From CAYRIY01 sp964424335 (GTDB lineage: Bacteria > Bacillota > Limnochordia > DTU080 > RSA5): a stretch of 45,157 nucleotides of DNA. Each line of letters opens with the position of its first letter. Position 1 is the stretch's first letter. The stretch lies in contig CAYRIY010000019.1 of the NCBI GenBank assembly GCA_964424335.1, forward strand, positions 1-45,157, written 5' to 3'. The notes beneath the pieces were generated by a model. The model did not search any database and was not told where the DNA came from. It saw only the letters and a program-made list of their open reading frames with translations. The position numbers were made by a program, and so were the translations under genes. Of the stretch, positions 14,894 through 22,893 are shown in pieces.

Positions 14894-15698
14894 CGAGACG
14901 CCGACCTCCGGTGTCGTGAGCGACGTGGAGGAGAGCCCGGCTTGGGCGCTCGTCCGGCTGGTCGAAGAGGAAGGGCATGCCCTGGTCGAACACCTCGATG
15001 AGCTGCGGGTGCGATTGATCATTTCGCTCGCAGCTTTTGTCTTGGCCTCGGTGTACGGCTGGATGCTGGCGCCCGACGTGATCGCGCTCTTTCGCGAAAA
15101 TGTCGAACGGCTCATCTTTGTCGCTCCGGCCGAGGCGTTTTTCACAAGGTTTAAGATCGCCTTCACGATCGGGCTCTTGATCAGTTCGCCCGTCATCCTC
15201 CATCAAGCGTGGCGATTTGTGCTTCCGGCGCTCTTTCCCCACGAAAAGCGCGCGCTCAAGGGGATCGTTTGGGCGGGGGCCGCGCTGTTTGCAGCGGGGC
15301 TTGCATTTGGTGTTTTGGTCGTCTATCCTGTCTCGCTCCGATTTTTCATGAGCTTTGGCACGGAGGGCCTGAGCCCGGCGATCGTGATAAGTCGGCACCT
15401 CGGTTTCTTTTTGGGAACGACGCTCTCGTTTGGGATTGCCTTTCAGCTCCCCATTGTGATCCTGGCGCTCGCTCGAGTTGGCATCGTGACGTCCAAGCGA
15501 TTGCGGGAGCTTCGCAAGCCCGCGCTTTTTTTTGCCTTTGTGATCGCAGGAGCGCTCACGCCGGCGGATGCGCTATCGCAATTGTTCATGGCGATACCCC
15601 TTACGCTGCTTTACGAGTTGGCGGTGCGCCTTGCACCCAGATTTGAGCGGCCGCCATCCGAAGAGCCACCTGAGATTCAGCAGCGCGTCGAAAGGTAG
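14817..15698 (+). CDS. tatC: Twin-arginine translocase subunit TatC, first copy
   Basis: This 293-residue protein has six membrane segments and a polar N-terminal extension of about 55 residues. It keeps the Glu of the N-terminal HLDELR motif (Glu62, equivalent to E. coli Glu15) and the Glu of the first cytoplasmic loop in LFPHEKR (Glu143, E. coli Glu103), both needed for twin-arginine signal peptide binding. At the position of E. coli Glu170 it has Gln210 in FGIAFQLP. LTPADALSQ is the late family motif. The ATG at 14817 overlaps tatA by 77 bp with a GAGG upstream. Later GTG codons near 14916 are possible starts, which would remove the odd N-terminal extension. Confidence 0.92.
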   Translation: MGQEETPSLRTASPKAASPAADKALDETPTSGVVSDVEESPAWALVRLVEEEGHALVEHLDELRVRLIISLAAFVLASVYGWMLAPDVIALFRENVERLIFVAPAEAFFTRFKIAFTIGLLISSPVILHQAWRFVLPALFPHEKRALKGIVWAGAALFAAGLAFGVLVVYPVSLRFFMSFGTEGLSPAIVISRHLGFFLGTTLSFGIAFQLPIVILALARVGIVTSKRLRELRKPALFFAFVIAGALTPADALSQLFMAIPLTLLYELAVRLAPRFERPPSEEPPEIQQRVER

Positions 15699-15707
15699 GA
15701 CCGGAGC

Positions 15708-16439
15708 TTGGCTCAAAGGTTCAACGTCTTGGATCATCTCGACTATTTGCGCCTGCGCTTGATTCGCGCCGGCATTGCTTGGGTCGTCGCCACGATCGCC
15801 TCCTATTTCACCCTTACGGGTTTTGTGATGAATTACTTGATTCGAGGCGAAGGCGGCCTGACCGGGCTCGTCTTCCTCAGCCCGGCCGAGGCGTTCTTCT
15901 CTCGGGTCAAACTTGCGTTCGCGCTGGGACTCGTCATTGCGCTTCCGTTCATTCTCTATCAGGCATGGGCGCTCTTTGCTCCCGGGATGAGCAAGGGGCA
16001 AAAAAGGACGCTTCTCCTGGTAATTCCCGGAGCATACGTCCTTTTTCTCGCTGGGTGCTTGTTTGCGTTTGCGGGCGTGCTGCCGATCGCCCTCCGATTC
16101 TTTTTGAGCTTTGGCGGCGAAGGCCTCCAGCAGGAGATCTCCGTCGGAAACTACGTCAACTTCCTGATCAGCTTCGTGCTCCCTTTTGGATTTCTCTTTG
16201 AGTTGCCGGTCGCCGTGCTCATTCTTACCCGAGTTGGAATCATAAGTCCCAGAGCAATGGTGACCAAGCGGAAGTATGCCTTGTTCGCAATCTTCGTCGT
16301 CGCCGCAGCCCTAACGCCGCCTGATGTGATCTCACAGCTCATGTTGGCGGCGCCGCTTCTAGTCCTTTACGAAGTCAGCATCTTGCTCGCGAAATTTGCA
16401 GCGCCCAGGGAGCGTCGTGACGATGGCGAGCCGCAATGA
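15708..16439 (+). CDS. tatC: Twin-arginine translocase subunit TatC, second divergent copy
   Basis: This 243-residue, six-helix TatC starts ten bases after the first tatC. It keeps LTPPDVISQ and Glu165 (FGFLFELP, equivalent to E. coli Glu170). However the HLxELR glutamate is Tyr13 (HLDYLR), the signal-peptide glutamate is Gln98 (SKGQKR), and the Phe equivalent to E. coli Phe94 is Leu. Those are the residues most important for signal recognition, so alone it may not bind substrates. It could act as a structural partner of the first copy. The start is TTG with a GGAG very close upstream. It overlaps hemD by 17 bp. Confidence 0.92.
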   Translation: MAQRFNVLDHLDYLRLRLIRAGIAWVVATIASYFTLTGFVMNYLIRGEGGLTGLVFLSPAEAFFSRVKLAFALGLVIALPFILYQAWALFAPGMSKGQKRTLLLVIPGAYVLFLAGCLFAFAGVLPIALRFFLSFGGEGLQQEISVGNYVNFLISFVLPFGFLFELPVAVLILTRVGIISPRAMVTKRKYALFAIFVVAAALTPPDVISQLMLAAPLLVLYEVSILLAKFAAPRERRDDGEPQ

Positions 16440-17235
16440 TGGGACGGGGAGCGGGCGGCCGCTCGATTCGCTGCGCATCGTGGTCACGCGTCCGCTCGAC
16501 CAAGCGGGTGTGTTGATCCGGCGCCTCGAGCGACTTGGAGCGGAGGCGATCGCTTTTCCTGTGCTAGAAATCGTGCCTCCGAAGGATTGGGCGCCGCTCG
16601 ACGCCGCCTTGCAAAACCTCGCTTTGTTTGATTGGGTTGTTTTTGGCAGCGTCAACGCGGTGCGAATCGTGTTTGACAGGCACGCGGCGCTCGGCCTCGA
16701 TCGTGGCACGTGGCATCGACCGTCGGTGGCCGCCGTGGGGGAGGCGACGATGGCCGCGCTTTTGGAGCGCCAGGTGCCGGTCGCGCTCGTTCCTCAACAA
16801 ACCGATGCGGAGGGCGTCGTGGCGGCGATGGGAGAGCGAGGCGTGCGCGGACAAGCGGTGTTGTTGCCCCAGGCGCGCCAGGGACGCCCCGTGCTCGAAG
16901 AAGGCCTTCGGCGACTTGGAGCAAAGGTAACCAGGGTTGACGCGTACGAAAGTAAAATCTTTGTCCCGTCCCCACGCGATGTGCGTGCGCTCCTTGCCCG
17001 CGGGTGGGACGGGCTTGCGTTTACGAGCCCCTCCACGGTACGCCATTTCGATCGCATCATCAAAGAGGTCGGAGGCGATCCGACTCGGGCGCCTGCGTTT
17101 TGCATCGGCAATGTGACCGAAAAGGAGGCTCGTGCCCGCGGGTTTGAGGTCGGAGGCGTGGCGGCCAGGGCGTCGGTGGACGACCTAGTCGAGGTCATGG
17201 CAGCTTATTTCGCAGCGAATCGAAATCGACAATAA
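16423..17235 (+). CDS. hemD: Uroporphyrinogen-III synthase (HemD)
   Basis: This 270-residue enzyme closes hydroxymethylbilane with inversion of ring D, the branch point to heme, siroheme and cobalamin. HemD is poorly conserved, but the pattern fits: LRIVVTRPLDQAGVLIRRLERLGAEAIAFPVLEI at the N-terminus, DWVVFGSVNAV, VAAVGEAT, and DGLAFTSPSTVRHF in the second lobe. The ATG at 16423 lies ten bases after AGGGAG and overlaps the tatC stop region. A TTG at 16396 would extend it. hemB and hemL follow, supporting the call. hemA and hemC are not in this window. Confidence 0.85.
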   Translation: MASRNDGTGSGRPLDSLRIVVTRPLDQAGVLIRRLERLGAEAIAFPVLEIVPPKDWAPLDAALQNLALFDWVVFGSVNAVRIVFDRHAALGLDRGTWHRPSVAAVGEATMAALLERQVPVALVPQQTDAEGVVAAMGERGVRGQAVLLPQARQGRPVLEEGLRRLGAKVTRVDAYESKIFVPSPRDVRALLARGWDGLAFTSPSTVRHFDRIIKEVGGDPTRAPAFCIGNVTEKEARARGFEVGGVAARASVDDLVEVMAAYFAANRNRQ

Positions 17236-17246
17236 ATGAGTCATCA

Positions 17247-17317
17247 GCGGCATCTACCATGCCGCAGTGAAGAAACTGATGCGAAAGGGCGCTGTTCCAT
17301 CACGTGACGGAACAGCG
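17247..17317 (+). promoter_or_regulatory. Two hairpins in the hemD-hemB gap
   Basis: GCGGCAT/ATGCCGC (17247-17253 with 17259-17265, 5-base loop) is followed by CGCTGTTCC/GGAACAGCG (17290-17298 with 17309-17317, 10-base loop containing CACGTG). Neither is followed by a T run, so they are more likely processing, stability or regulatory elements than terminators. Confidence 0.5.
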
Positions 17318-17339
17318 TCCGGCGAAGGAGGCATTCACC

Positions 17340-18311
17340 ATGTTCCCAGTACACCGGCTCCGCCGGACGCGCAAGACGGAAAACATGAGAAGGCTGGTCC
17401 AGGAGACCCGCCTCGATGTAGGGAACTTAATCTATCCCATGTTCGTCGTGCCGGGCAGCGACAAGGTCGAAGCGATCCCGTCGATGCCGGGGGTATTTAG
17501 GTATTCGGTTGATCGCCTTCCCGAACAGGCCAAGGAGATCGCAGAGCTCAAGATTCCCGGGGTGCTGCTCTTTGGGATTCCAGAGTCCAAAGATCCCGAG
17601 GGAAGCGAAGCCCACAGCCCTGCGGGCACGGTTCAGCGGGCCGTACGGGCGATCAAGCATACGGCGCCGGAACTCGTCGTCATCACCGACGTTTGTCTGT
17701 GTCAGTACACCGATCACGGCCACTGCGGGATCTACGAGGCCGGTCAGGTCCACAATGACGATACGTTGGAAATTCTCCAGCAGGTGGCGCTCTCGCACGC
17801 TCAGGCCGGCGCCGACATGGTGGCGCCATCCGACATGATGGACGGGCGCGTGGCGGCGATCCGAGCCGCCCTCGACGAGGATCACTTTGAGGATGTCGGG
17901 ATCATGGCCTACTCGGCGAAGTACGCATCCGCGTTTTACGGGCCGTTCCGGGAGGCGGCCGGGTCGGCTCCCAAAGAGGGAAATCGGCAAAGCTACCAGA
18001 TGAACCCGGCCAACGTCGAGGAGGCGCTTCGAGAAGTGACGCTCGACATCGAGGAGGGCGCGGACATCATCATGGTCAAGCCCGCCCTTGCATACCTCGA
18101 CGTCATCAGGCGGGTGAAGGAGACGTTTCAGATGCCGGTGGCCGCGTATAACGTCAGCGGCGAGGTTTCGATGATCAAAGCCGCCGCCCAAAACGGTTGG
18201 ATCGACGAGCGGTCGGCGGTCATGGAGGCCCTGACCGGCATGCGCCGTGCGGGAGCCGACATCTTGATCACGTACTATGCGAAGGAAGTGGCCAGGTGGC
18301 TAAGCGAATGA
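17340..18311 (+). CDS. hemB: Delta-aminolevulinic acid dehydratase (porphobilinogen synthase, HemB)
   Basis: This 323-residue enzyme condenses two 5-aminolevulinates to porphobilinogen. It is the zinc-dependent type: Cys119, Cys121 and Cys129 lie in DVCLCQYTDHGHCG. The two active-site lysines are Lys194 (YSAKYASAFYGPFR) and Lys247 (IIMVKPALAYLD). Length is normal. The ATG at 17340 follows AAGGAGG. Its stop overlaps the hemL start as ATGA, indicating translational coupling. Confidence 0.96.
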   Translation: MFPVHRLRRTRKTENMRRLVQETRLDVGNLIYPMFVVPGSDKVEAIPSMPGVFRYSVDRLPEQAKEIAELKIPGVLLFGIPESKDPEGSEAHSPAGTVQRAVRAIKHTAPELVVITDVCLCQYTDHGHCGIYEAGQVHNDDTLEILQQVALSHAQAGADMVAPSDMMDGRVAAIRAALDEDHFEDVGIMAYSAKYASAFYGPFREAAGSAPKEGNRQSYQMNPANVEEALREVTLDIEEGADIIMVKPALAYLDVIRRVKETFQMPVAAYNVSGEVSMIKAAAQNGWIDERSAVMEALTGMRRAGADILITYYAKEVARWLSE

Positions 18312-19612
18312 GGGAGCGGTCGAAGCAGCTGATCGAGCGCGCCGAAGCGAGCATCCCCGGCGGCGTCAACAGCCCCGTTCGCGCGTACAAAGCGGTCGAC
18401 ACTCACCCGACGTTCATCTCGCATGCCCAAGGCAGCAAGATCTTTGACGTCGACGGAAACGAGTACGTCGATTACATAGCGTCCTACGGCCCGCTCATTC
18501 TCGGCCACGCCCACCCCAAGGTCGTCGAGGCGATTCGCCGAGCGGCCGAAAAAGGCTCGAGCTTTGGCGGCCCCACCGAAGGCGAGGTGCGCCTCGCCGA
18601 AACGATTGCCCAGGCCGTTCCCGGGATCGAGAAAGTGCGCCTTGTCAACTCAGGGACCGAGGCCACGATGTCGGCGCTGCGGCTCGCCCGGGCTGCCACG
18701 GGTCGGAGCATGACCGTGAAGTTCACGGGGTGTTATCACGGTCATGTCGACGCCCTGTTGATCCAGGCGGGTTCAGGGGCGGCTACCTTGGGCGTTCCAA
18801 GCAGCCCCGGCGTCACGGCAAAGCAGGCCGAGGAGACCCTCACGGCGCCTTATAACGACTTGGAGGCCGTGAAGGCGCTCTTTGACCAATATGGCGAGGA
18901 GATCGCCGCCGTCATCGTGGAGCCGGTGGCCGGGAACATGTCGGTTGTCCCGCCTTTGCCAGGCTATCTCGAGGGATTGCGGGAGATCACTCGTAAACAC
19001 GGCGCGCTGCTCATCTTTGACGAGGTCATCACCGGCTTTAGAATGAGTTACGGCGGCGCGCAAGCGCTTTACGGCGTGACGCCGGATCTCACCTGCCTCG
19101 GCAAGATTATCGGAGGCGGACTCCCGGTCGGAGCGTACGGGGGTCCACGGGAGCTGATGGACCAAATGGCTCCCGCCGGCCCGGTGTATCAAGCGGGCAC
19201 GCTCTCAGGCAACCCGCTTTGCGTAGCTGCGGGCCAGGCGACGCTCGACATCTTGAAGGAGGGCGGAGACGACTTCTATCGGGCGCTCGAGGAGAAAGCC
19301 GCTTGGCTGAATCGACACATCAAGGCCGAAGCGGAACGAGCAGGCGTCGCGCTCACGGTCACGCAGGCCGGCTCTTTGTGCGGCTGGTTCTTCAAAGAGG
19401 GGGACGTGCGGGACTTTGAGACTGTAGCCACGGCGGATACCGCGCGTTACGCTCGATTCTTCCGGGCGATGCTGCAGCGCGGGGTGAATCTGGCGCCGTC
19501 CCAGTTTGAAGCGGTGTTTATTTCAGCCGCCCACACGCAGGACGATCTGGAGCGGACCGTTTCGGCTGCGGCGGAGAGCTTTCAAGAGGTTGCGGCGGCA
19601 GAGCGCCCGTAG
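18308..19612 (+). CDS. hemL: Glutamate-1-semialdehyde 2,1-aminomutase (HemL)
   Basis: This 434-residue class III aminotransferase-fold PLP enzyme makes 5-aminolevulinate from glutamate 1-semialdehyde in the C5 heme pathway. Motifs include PGGVNSPVRA, NSGTEATMSALRLAR, GCYHGHVD, IFDEVITGFR and the PLP lysine Lys266 in CLGKIIGGGLP. GTLSGNPL is the usual C-terminal marker. It begins within the hemB stop codon (ATGA). Order hemD-hemB-hemL matches the end of the Bacillus hemAXCDBL operon, but hemA, hemX and hemC are replaced upstream by Tat and molybdopterin genes. Confidence 0.96.
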   Translation: MRERSKQLIERAEASIPGGVNSPVRAYKAVDTHPTFISHAQGSKIFDVDGNEYVDYIASYGPLILGHAHPKVVEAIRRAAEKGSSFGGPTEGEVRLAETIAQAVPGIEKVRLVNSGTEATMSALRLARAATGRSMTVKFTGCYHGHVDALLIQAGSGAATLGVPSSPGVTAKQAEETLTAPYNDLEAVKALFDQYGEEIAAVIVEPVAGNMSVVPPLPGYLEGLREITRKHGALLIFDEVITGFRMSYGGAQALYGVTPDLTCLGKIIGGGLPVGAYGGPRELMDQMAPAGPVYQAGTLSGNPLCVAAGQATLDILKEGGDDFYRALEEKAAWLNRHIKAEAERAGVALTVTQAGSLCGWFFKEGDVRDFETVATADTARYARFFRAMLQRGVNLAPSQFEAVFISAAHTQDDLERTVSAAAESFQEVAAAERP

Positions 19613-19675
19613 GGTCGGCCGGCAGCGCGCCGACTTCATTCCAGCAAATCTATCAATCGAAAGGAACGAAAGAGC

Positions 19676-20077
19676 ATGGAACAGACATTTATCATCGTCA
19701 AACCCGAGGGCGTTGCTCGAGGTCTCGTAGGTGAGGTGCTGAGCCGATTTGAGCGAAAGGGCCTAAAGATCGTCCGCCTCGCGGTCGGCGAAGTGAAAGA
19801 GGAAGTCGCCAAGGTGCACTATGGGCATCACGCGGACAAGCCCTTTTTTGGGGAACTGATCGAAGCGATTACCGCCGGCCCAGTCGTCTTTGCGGTCCTC
19901 GAAGGGCCGGGCGCCGTGCAGCACGTGCGCAACCTGCTTGGAGCGACGGACCCCTTCAAGGCGGCGCCGGGCACCATCCGCGGCGACTTCGCGCTGGAAA
20001 ACCCCTTCAACATCGTCCACGCGTCAGACAGTCCGGAGAACGCCAAGGAAGAGATCGAGCGGTTCTTCGGCGCGTAA
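19676..20077 (+). CDS. ndk: Nucleoside diphosphate kinase
   Basis: This 133-residue enzyme transfers the gamma phosphate of ATP to other nucleoside diphosphates through a phosphohistidine. IIVKPEGV at the start, RFERKGLKI, GATDP, GTIRGDF and NIVHASDS are all family motifs, with His115 as the active-site histidine. KPEGV instead of the usual KPDGV is a small variation. The ATG follows AAAGGAACG. It is the last plus-strand gene of the rex run and converges on the large VWA operon 13 bp later. Confidence 0.96.
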   Translation: MEQTFIIVKPEGVARGLVGEVLSRFERKGLKIVRLAVGEVKEEVAKVHYGHHADKPFFGELIEAITAGPVVFAVLEGPGAVQHVRNLLGATDPFKAAPGTIRGDFALENPFNIVHASDSPENAKEEIERFFGA

Positions 20078-20089
20078 CCGTCGGCCTTG

Positions 20090-22885
20090 CTACGCGCCGT
20101 CGCGATCGTCGCGGCCGTCTTTTCGCCGGCCGGCTAAATACCGGCCGGCCCCTAGTTGCTTAGAGGTTTGATCGATGGGGGAGTCGCCTACAGCGTGCGC
20201 TTCCAGCGCTCTTTGGCGCTCCTCCAGGCGCTTCGTCAGCTCGTCTTCGGGAAGGGGCCGAGCCTCCCAAGTTTCCCGCGCCTCGGAGAGCCGGCCTTTG
20301 ATGTGTTCCCCAAGGCCGCGTCCGGGAATGTACCTCAATAAGACATCTGTCATAAAGAGACCAAACGCGAGCGCCAGCAGCCACGCATCGAGCGCCCGCG
20401 GCCTTTGGCGAGGCGCGGGGTGCGTAAAGATCGGGTCGATCGAGCCGCCGAGGACGTGTCCTCCTGTTGCGATTGCAAGGCGGTAGAGCAGGCTCGGGTC
20501 CGCATCGGCGATCCGAAACTCGTCCGGGTAGGAGACGACGGCGCCGGTCGTGGCCGGTTGAAGCGGCTCTGCGCTCCCGGGTTCCGGGTCAGCGTGCACC
20601 GTCACGATGTAGGCGCCTTGCACCGGCGTGGGAAACCTGCCTTCGTACCTCCCGGGGCCGACCTGCTCGAGCGTGACGTGGAGTTGCCCCCCATCCGGGC
20701 CGTGTACTGTCCCGACGACGTTGAGGAAGTTGCGGTACCGCCCTTCATCGTCGAGCGCGTCGACTGCGAGCACGCCTTCTCCGTCTTCGATCACCAGTTC
20801 CGGCAAGAGGCCCGACGTCGGAATCGGCTTCATCAACCAGCGGAGAAGCTGTCCCCAAAACGCCTGGTACCCGCTCCACGCCGGCCAATCTTCCGCCCAC
20901 GATCCGACCAGGCTCGAAGTAAACGCCGCAGTGCGGCCGAGCCCATACCGCCACGTCGCGAGGATCGGACTGCCGTCAGGCGCTCTAAGATGGACGGCGG
21001 AAGCCGCTTTGGGCGTCGTGATCACATACCCGCCCAAAGAGGGAAGGACGGCATCGTCAAACCAAAAATCAGCTCGCTGATCCCACTCGGGAACAAAGCT
21101 CTGATCGACGCGAATCGGGCGGGAGACCATCATGGTCTCGGTCGCAAATATTTGGGGAATCGCGTGAATATCCTCGGTGTAGTAAAATCTGCCTTCACCC
21201 CATTCGGCCATGCGCTCGAGGAGCTCACGGTCGGCGTCTCGGCCGATGCCTACCGTGCTGACGCTCGCGCCGTGCGACCTGAGCTCGGCGGTGAGACCTT
21301 CGAAGTTGGCCTGCGTCGAGCGGCCGTCGGTGAGTACGATGACGTGCTTTACCGACGCCTCCACACTGCCGATGGCCGCCGAGGCCAGCTTGAGTGCTGG
21401 CTCGAGGTTGGTGCCGCCCTCCGGCGCCAGGGACGCGATGGAGGCCGCGAATGAGATTCTGTTCTCGACCGCCTGAACGGGCACGACCCACCTGGCCTGC
21501 GAGTCAAAGGCGATCACGCCCAATAGGTCGTCGGCGTGGATGACGTCCAAGACGCCCAAGGCCGCTTCTTTCGCCAAATCCAGTTTGGAGTAGGCGCCTT
21601 GGGTCTCGGCCATACTGCCCGAGCGGTCGAGCACAAGGATCATCGCAAGCGACGGCATGATGACGCTCTGAGGGGCGTCCATCGCCACCGGTAGCACACG
21701 CTCGAGCGGGGTGGAGTCGTACGCGCCGAGGCCGTAGCTTTGCGGTCCTCCCGTGACGAGGAGGCCGCCTCCGTTGTTTTCCACGAAACTCGCGAGGTTT
21801 TCCAATTGGCGCGCCGTTAGATCTCCTGCAGGTACATTGTCCAGGACTACCGCGCGATAGCCGATCAAAGAGGGCAAATCGAGTGGGGCGTCTCGCAAGG
21901 TGGACACCTCGGCGGAGATGCCCTGGGCTTCGAGGGAGCGAAGGAACGCTTCCGCGCCGGCCAGGTCGTGCGAGATCAATAGGACCGGAGCTTCCGATAG
22001 GCGACCTACGATGGCGTACCCGACGTTGTTTTCCCTGAATGTGTCGAGTTCGGCCTGAAGCCGCACCTCAAACAGTGCCGTTCCCACTTCACCGTCGTCG
22101 GATGACTCGCGAAGCTCGGCCAAGGTGATCACGTTGCGTCCAGGCGTGAGGTAAACATCGCGCGCCGCCACGATCTCGCCGTCTCTAAAGAGCGACACCT
22201 GGGCTGGTGTGGGATCGGTGCTCGAGAGCACGGCCCGCACGGCATACGGCTCGTCGGGAGCGATCGCATCGGGCGCGAGCAGGCGTTCTACGGCTACCTC
22301 GGCTTCAGTCATGGCGGCAAGCGGGAGCACGTCGATGGGCGTCATCTGGGCTCGTGCGGCGGTGACGGCGGCGTCGGAGTCGCCCACGGTCTGAACTCCA
22401 TCGGAGAGGAGCACGATGCGTGAGTTCGCCGCCGGATCTGCCCTGAGCAGCGCCGTCCGGATCGCTGTTTCGATGTCGGTGGCGGTCGTGTCGGGCGCGC
22501 TTTGAAACGTTGCCTTTGTCAGCGTTGCCGAAAGCGGTTGCTCGGTGATGACCTCGCGGCCAAAGCTGTAGAGCGCGATGCGATCTTCCGGGCGCAGGCG
22601 TGTCGCCAGGGTTTGCAGAAACGCTTCCGCCCTTGCGTGGCCATCTGCGCCAATGCTGGCAGACCGGTCCAGCATGACGTGAAAGTCGGTGCCCGGCACC
22701 GTCCGCATCCACGTGGCCCCGGAGAGCGAAAACGCGAGGCAGAGGATCGCCGCGGCGCGCAAAAATGGCAGAATGCGTGAGAGGCGGGTCGAGGAGGCTT
22801 GTGCGTATCGCTGCAAGCTCCAAAACGCGAAACCCGAAACCAGGAGACCCACGATCCAAAAAGGTGATTCGAACTGCAGCGGCAT
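20090..22885 (-). CDS. Large membrane protein with two von Willebrand factor A domains
   Basis: This protein of about 931 residues starts with two membrane helices, then a first VWA domain with MIDAS motif DRSAS, a glutamine-amidotransferase-like segment (GYRAVVLDNVPAG ... ENNGGGLLVTGG), a second VWA domain with DRSGS, GGTNLEP and VLTDGRS, and a C-terminal membrane helix followed by a charged tail. Both MIDAS sites look able to bind metal. Proteins of this kind are partners of MoxR ATPases in envelope assembly or stress tolerance. The ATG at 22885 is chosen; a TTG at 22897 overlaps the previous stop (TTGA) and is equally plausible. It is the last gene of the seven-gene minus-strand operon. 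Confidence 0.85.
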   Translation of the reverse strand: MPLQFESPFWIVGLLVSGFAFWSLQRYAQASSTRLSRILPFLRAAAILCLAFSLSGATWMRTVPGTDFHVMLDRSASIGADGHARAEAFLQTLATRLRPEDRIALYSFGREVITEQPLSATLTKATFQSAPDTTATDIETAIRTALLRADPAANSRIVLLSDGVQTVGDSDAAVTAARAQMTPIDVLPLAAMTEAEVAVERLLAPDAIAPDEPYAVRAVLSSTDPTPAQVSLFRDGEIVAARDVYLTPGRNVITLAELRESSDDGEVGTALFEVRLQAELDTFRENNVGYAIVGRLSEAPVLLISHDLAGAEAFLRSLEAQGISAEVSTLRDAPLDLPSLIGYRAVVLDNVPAGDLTARQLENLASFVENNGGGLLVTGGPQSYGLGAYDSTPLERVLPVAMDAPQSVIMPSLAMILVLDRSGSMAETQGAYSKLDLAKEAALGVLDVIHADDLLGVIAFDSQARWVVPVQAVENRISFAASIASLAPEGGTNLEPALKLASAAIGSVEASVKHVIVLTDGRSTQANFEGLTAELRSHGASVSTVGIGRDADRELLERMAEWGEGRFYYTEDIHAIPQIFATETMMVSRPIRVDQSFVPEWDQRADFWFDDAVLPSLGGYVITTPKAASAVHLRAPDGSPILATWRYGLGRTAAFTSSLVGSWAEDWPAWSGYQAFWGQLLRWLMKPIPTSGLLPELVIEDGEGVLAVDALDDEGRYRNFLNVVGTVHGPDGGQLHVTLEQVGPGRYEGRFPTPVQGAYIVTVHADPEPGSAEPLQPATTGAVVSYPDEFRIADADPSLLYRLAIATGGHVLGGSIDPIFTHPAPRQRPRALDAWLLALAFGLFMTDVLLRYIPGRGLGEHIKGRLSEARETWEARPLPEDELTKRLEERQRALEAHAVGDSPIDQTSKQLGAGRYLAGRRKDGRDDRDGA
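20125..20149. repeat. GC-rich hairpin at the ndk / VWA convergent end
   Basis: GCCGGCCGG (20125-20133) and CCGGCCGGC (20141-20149) form a perfect 9-bp stem with a 7-base loop. It lies inside the last codons of the minus-strand gene and just past ndk. There is no T run after it on the plus strand. It may stall polymerase or stabilise mRNA ends. Confidence 0.45.
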
Positions 22886-22893
22886 CCTTTCCG

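Noticed and set aside
20405..21454. A 349-codon plus-strand frame inside the large VWA gene
   Set aside because: The minus-strand protein has two complete VWA domains here; the plus frame is low-complexity and Arg/Val-rich.
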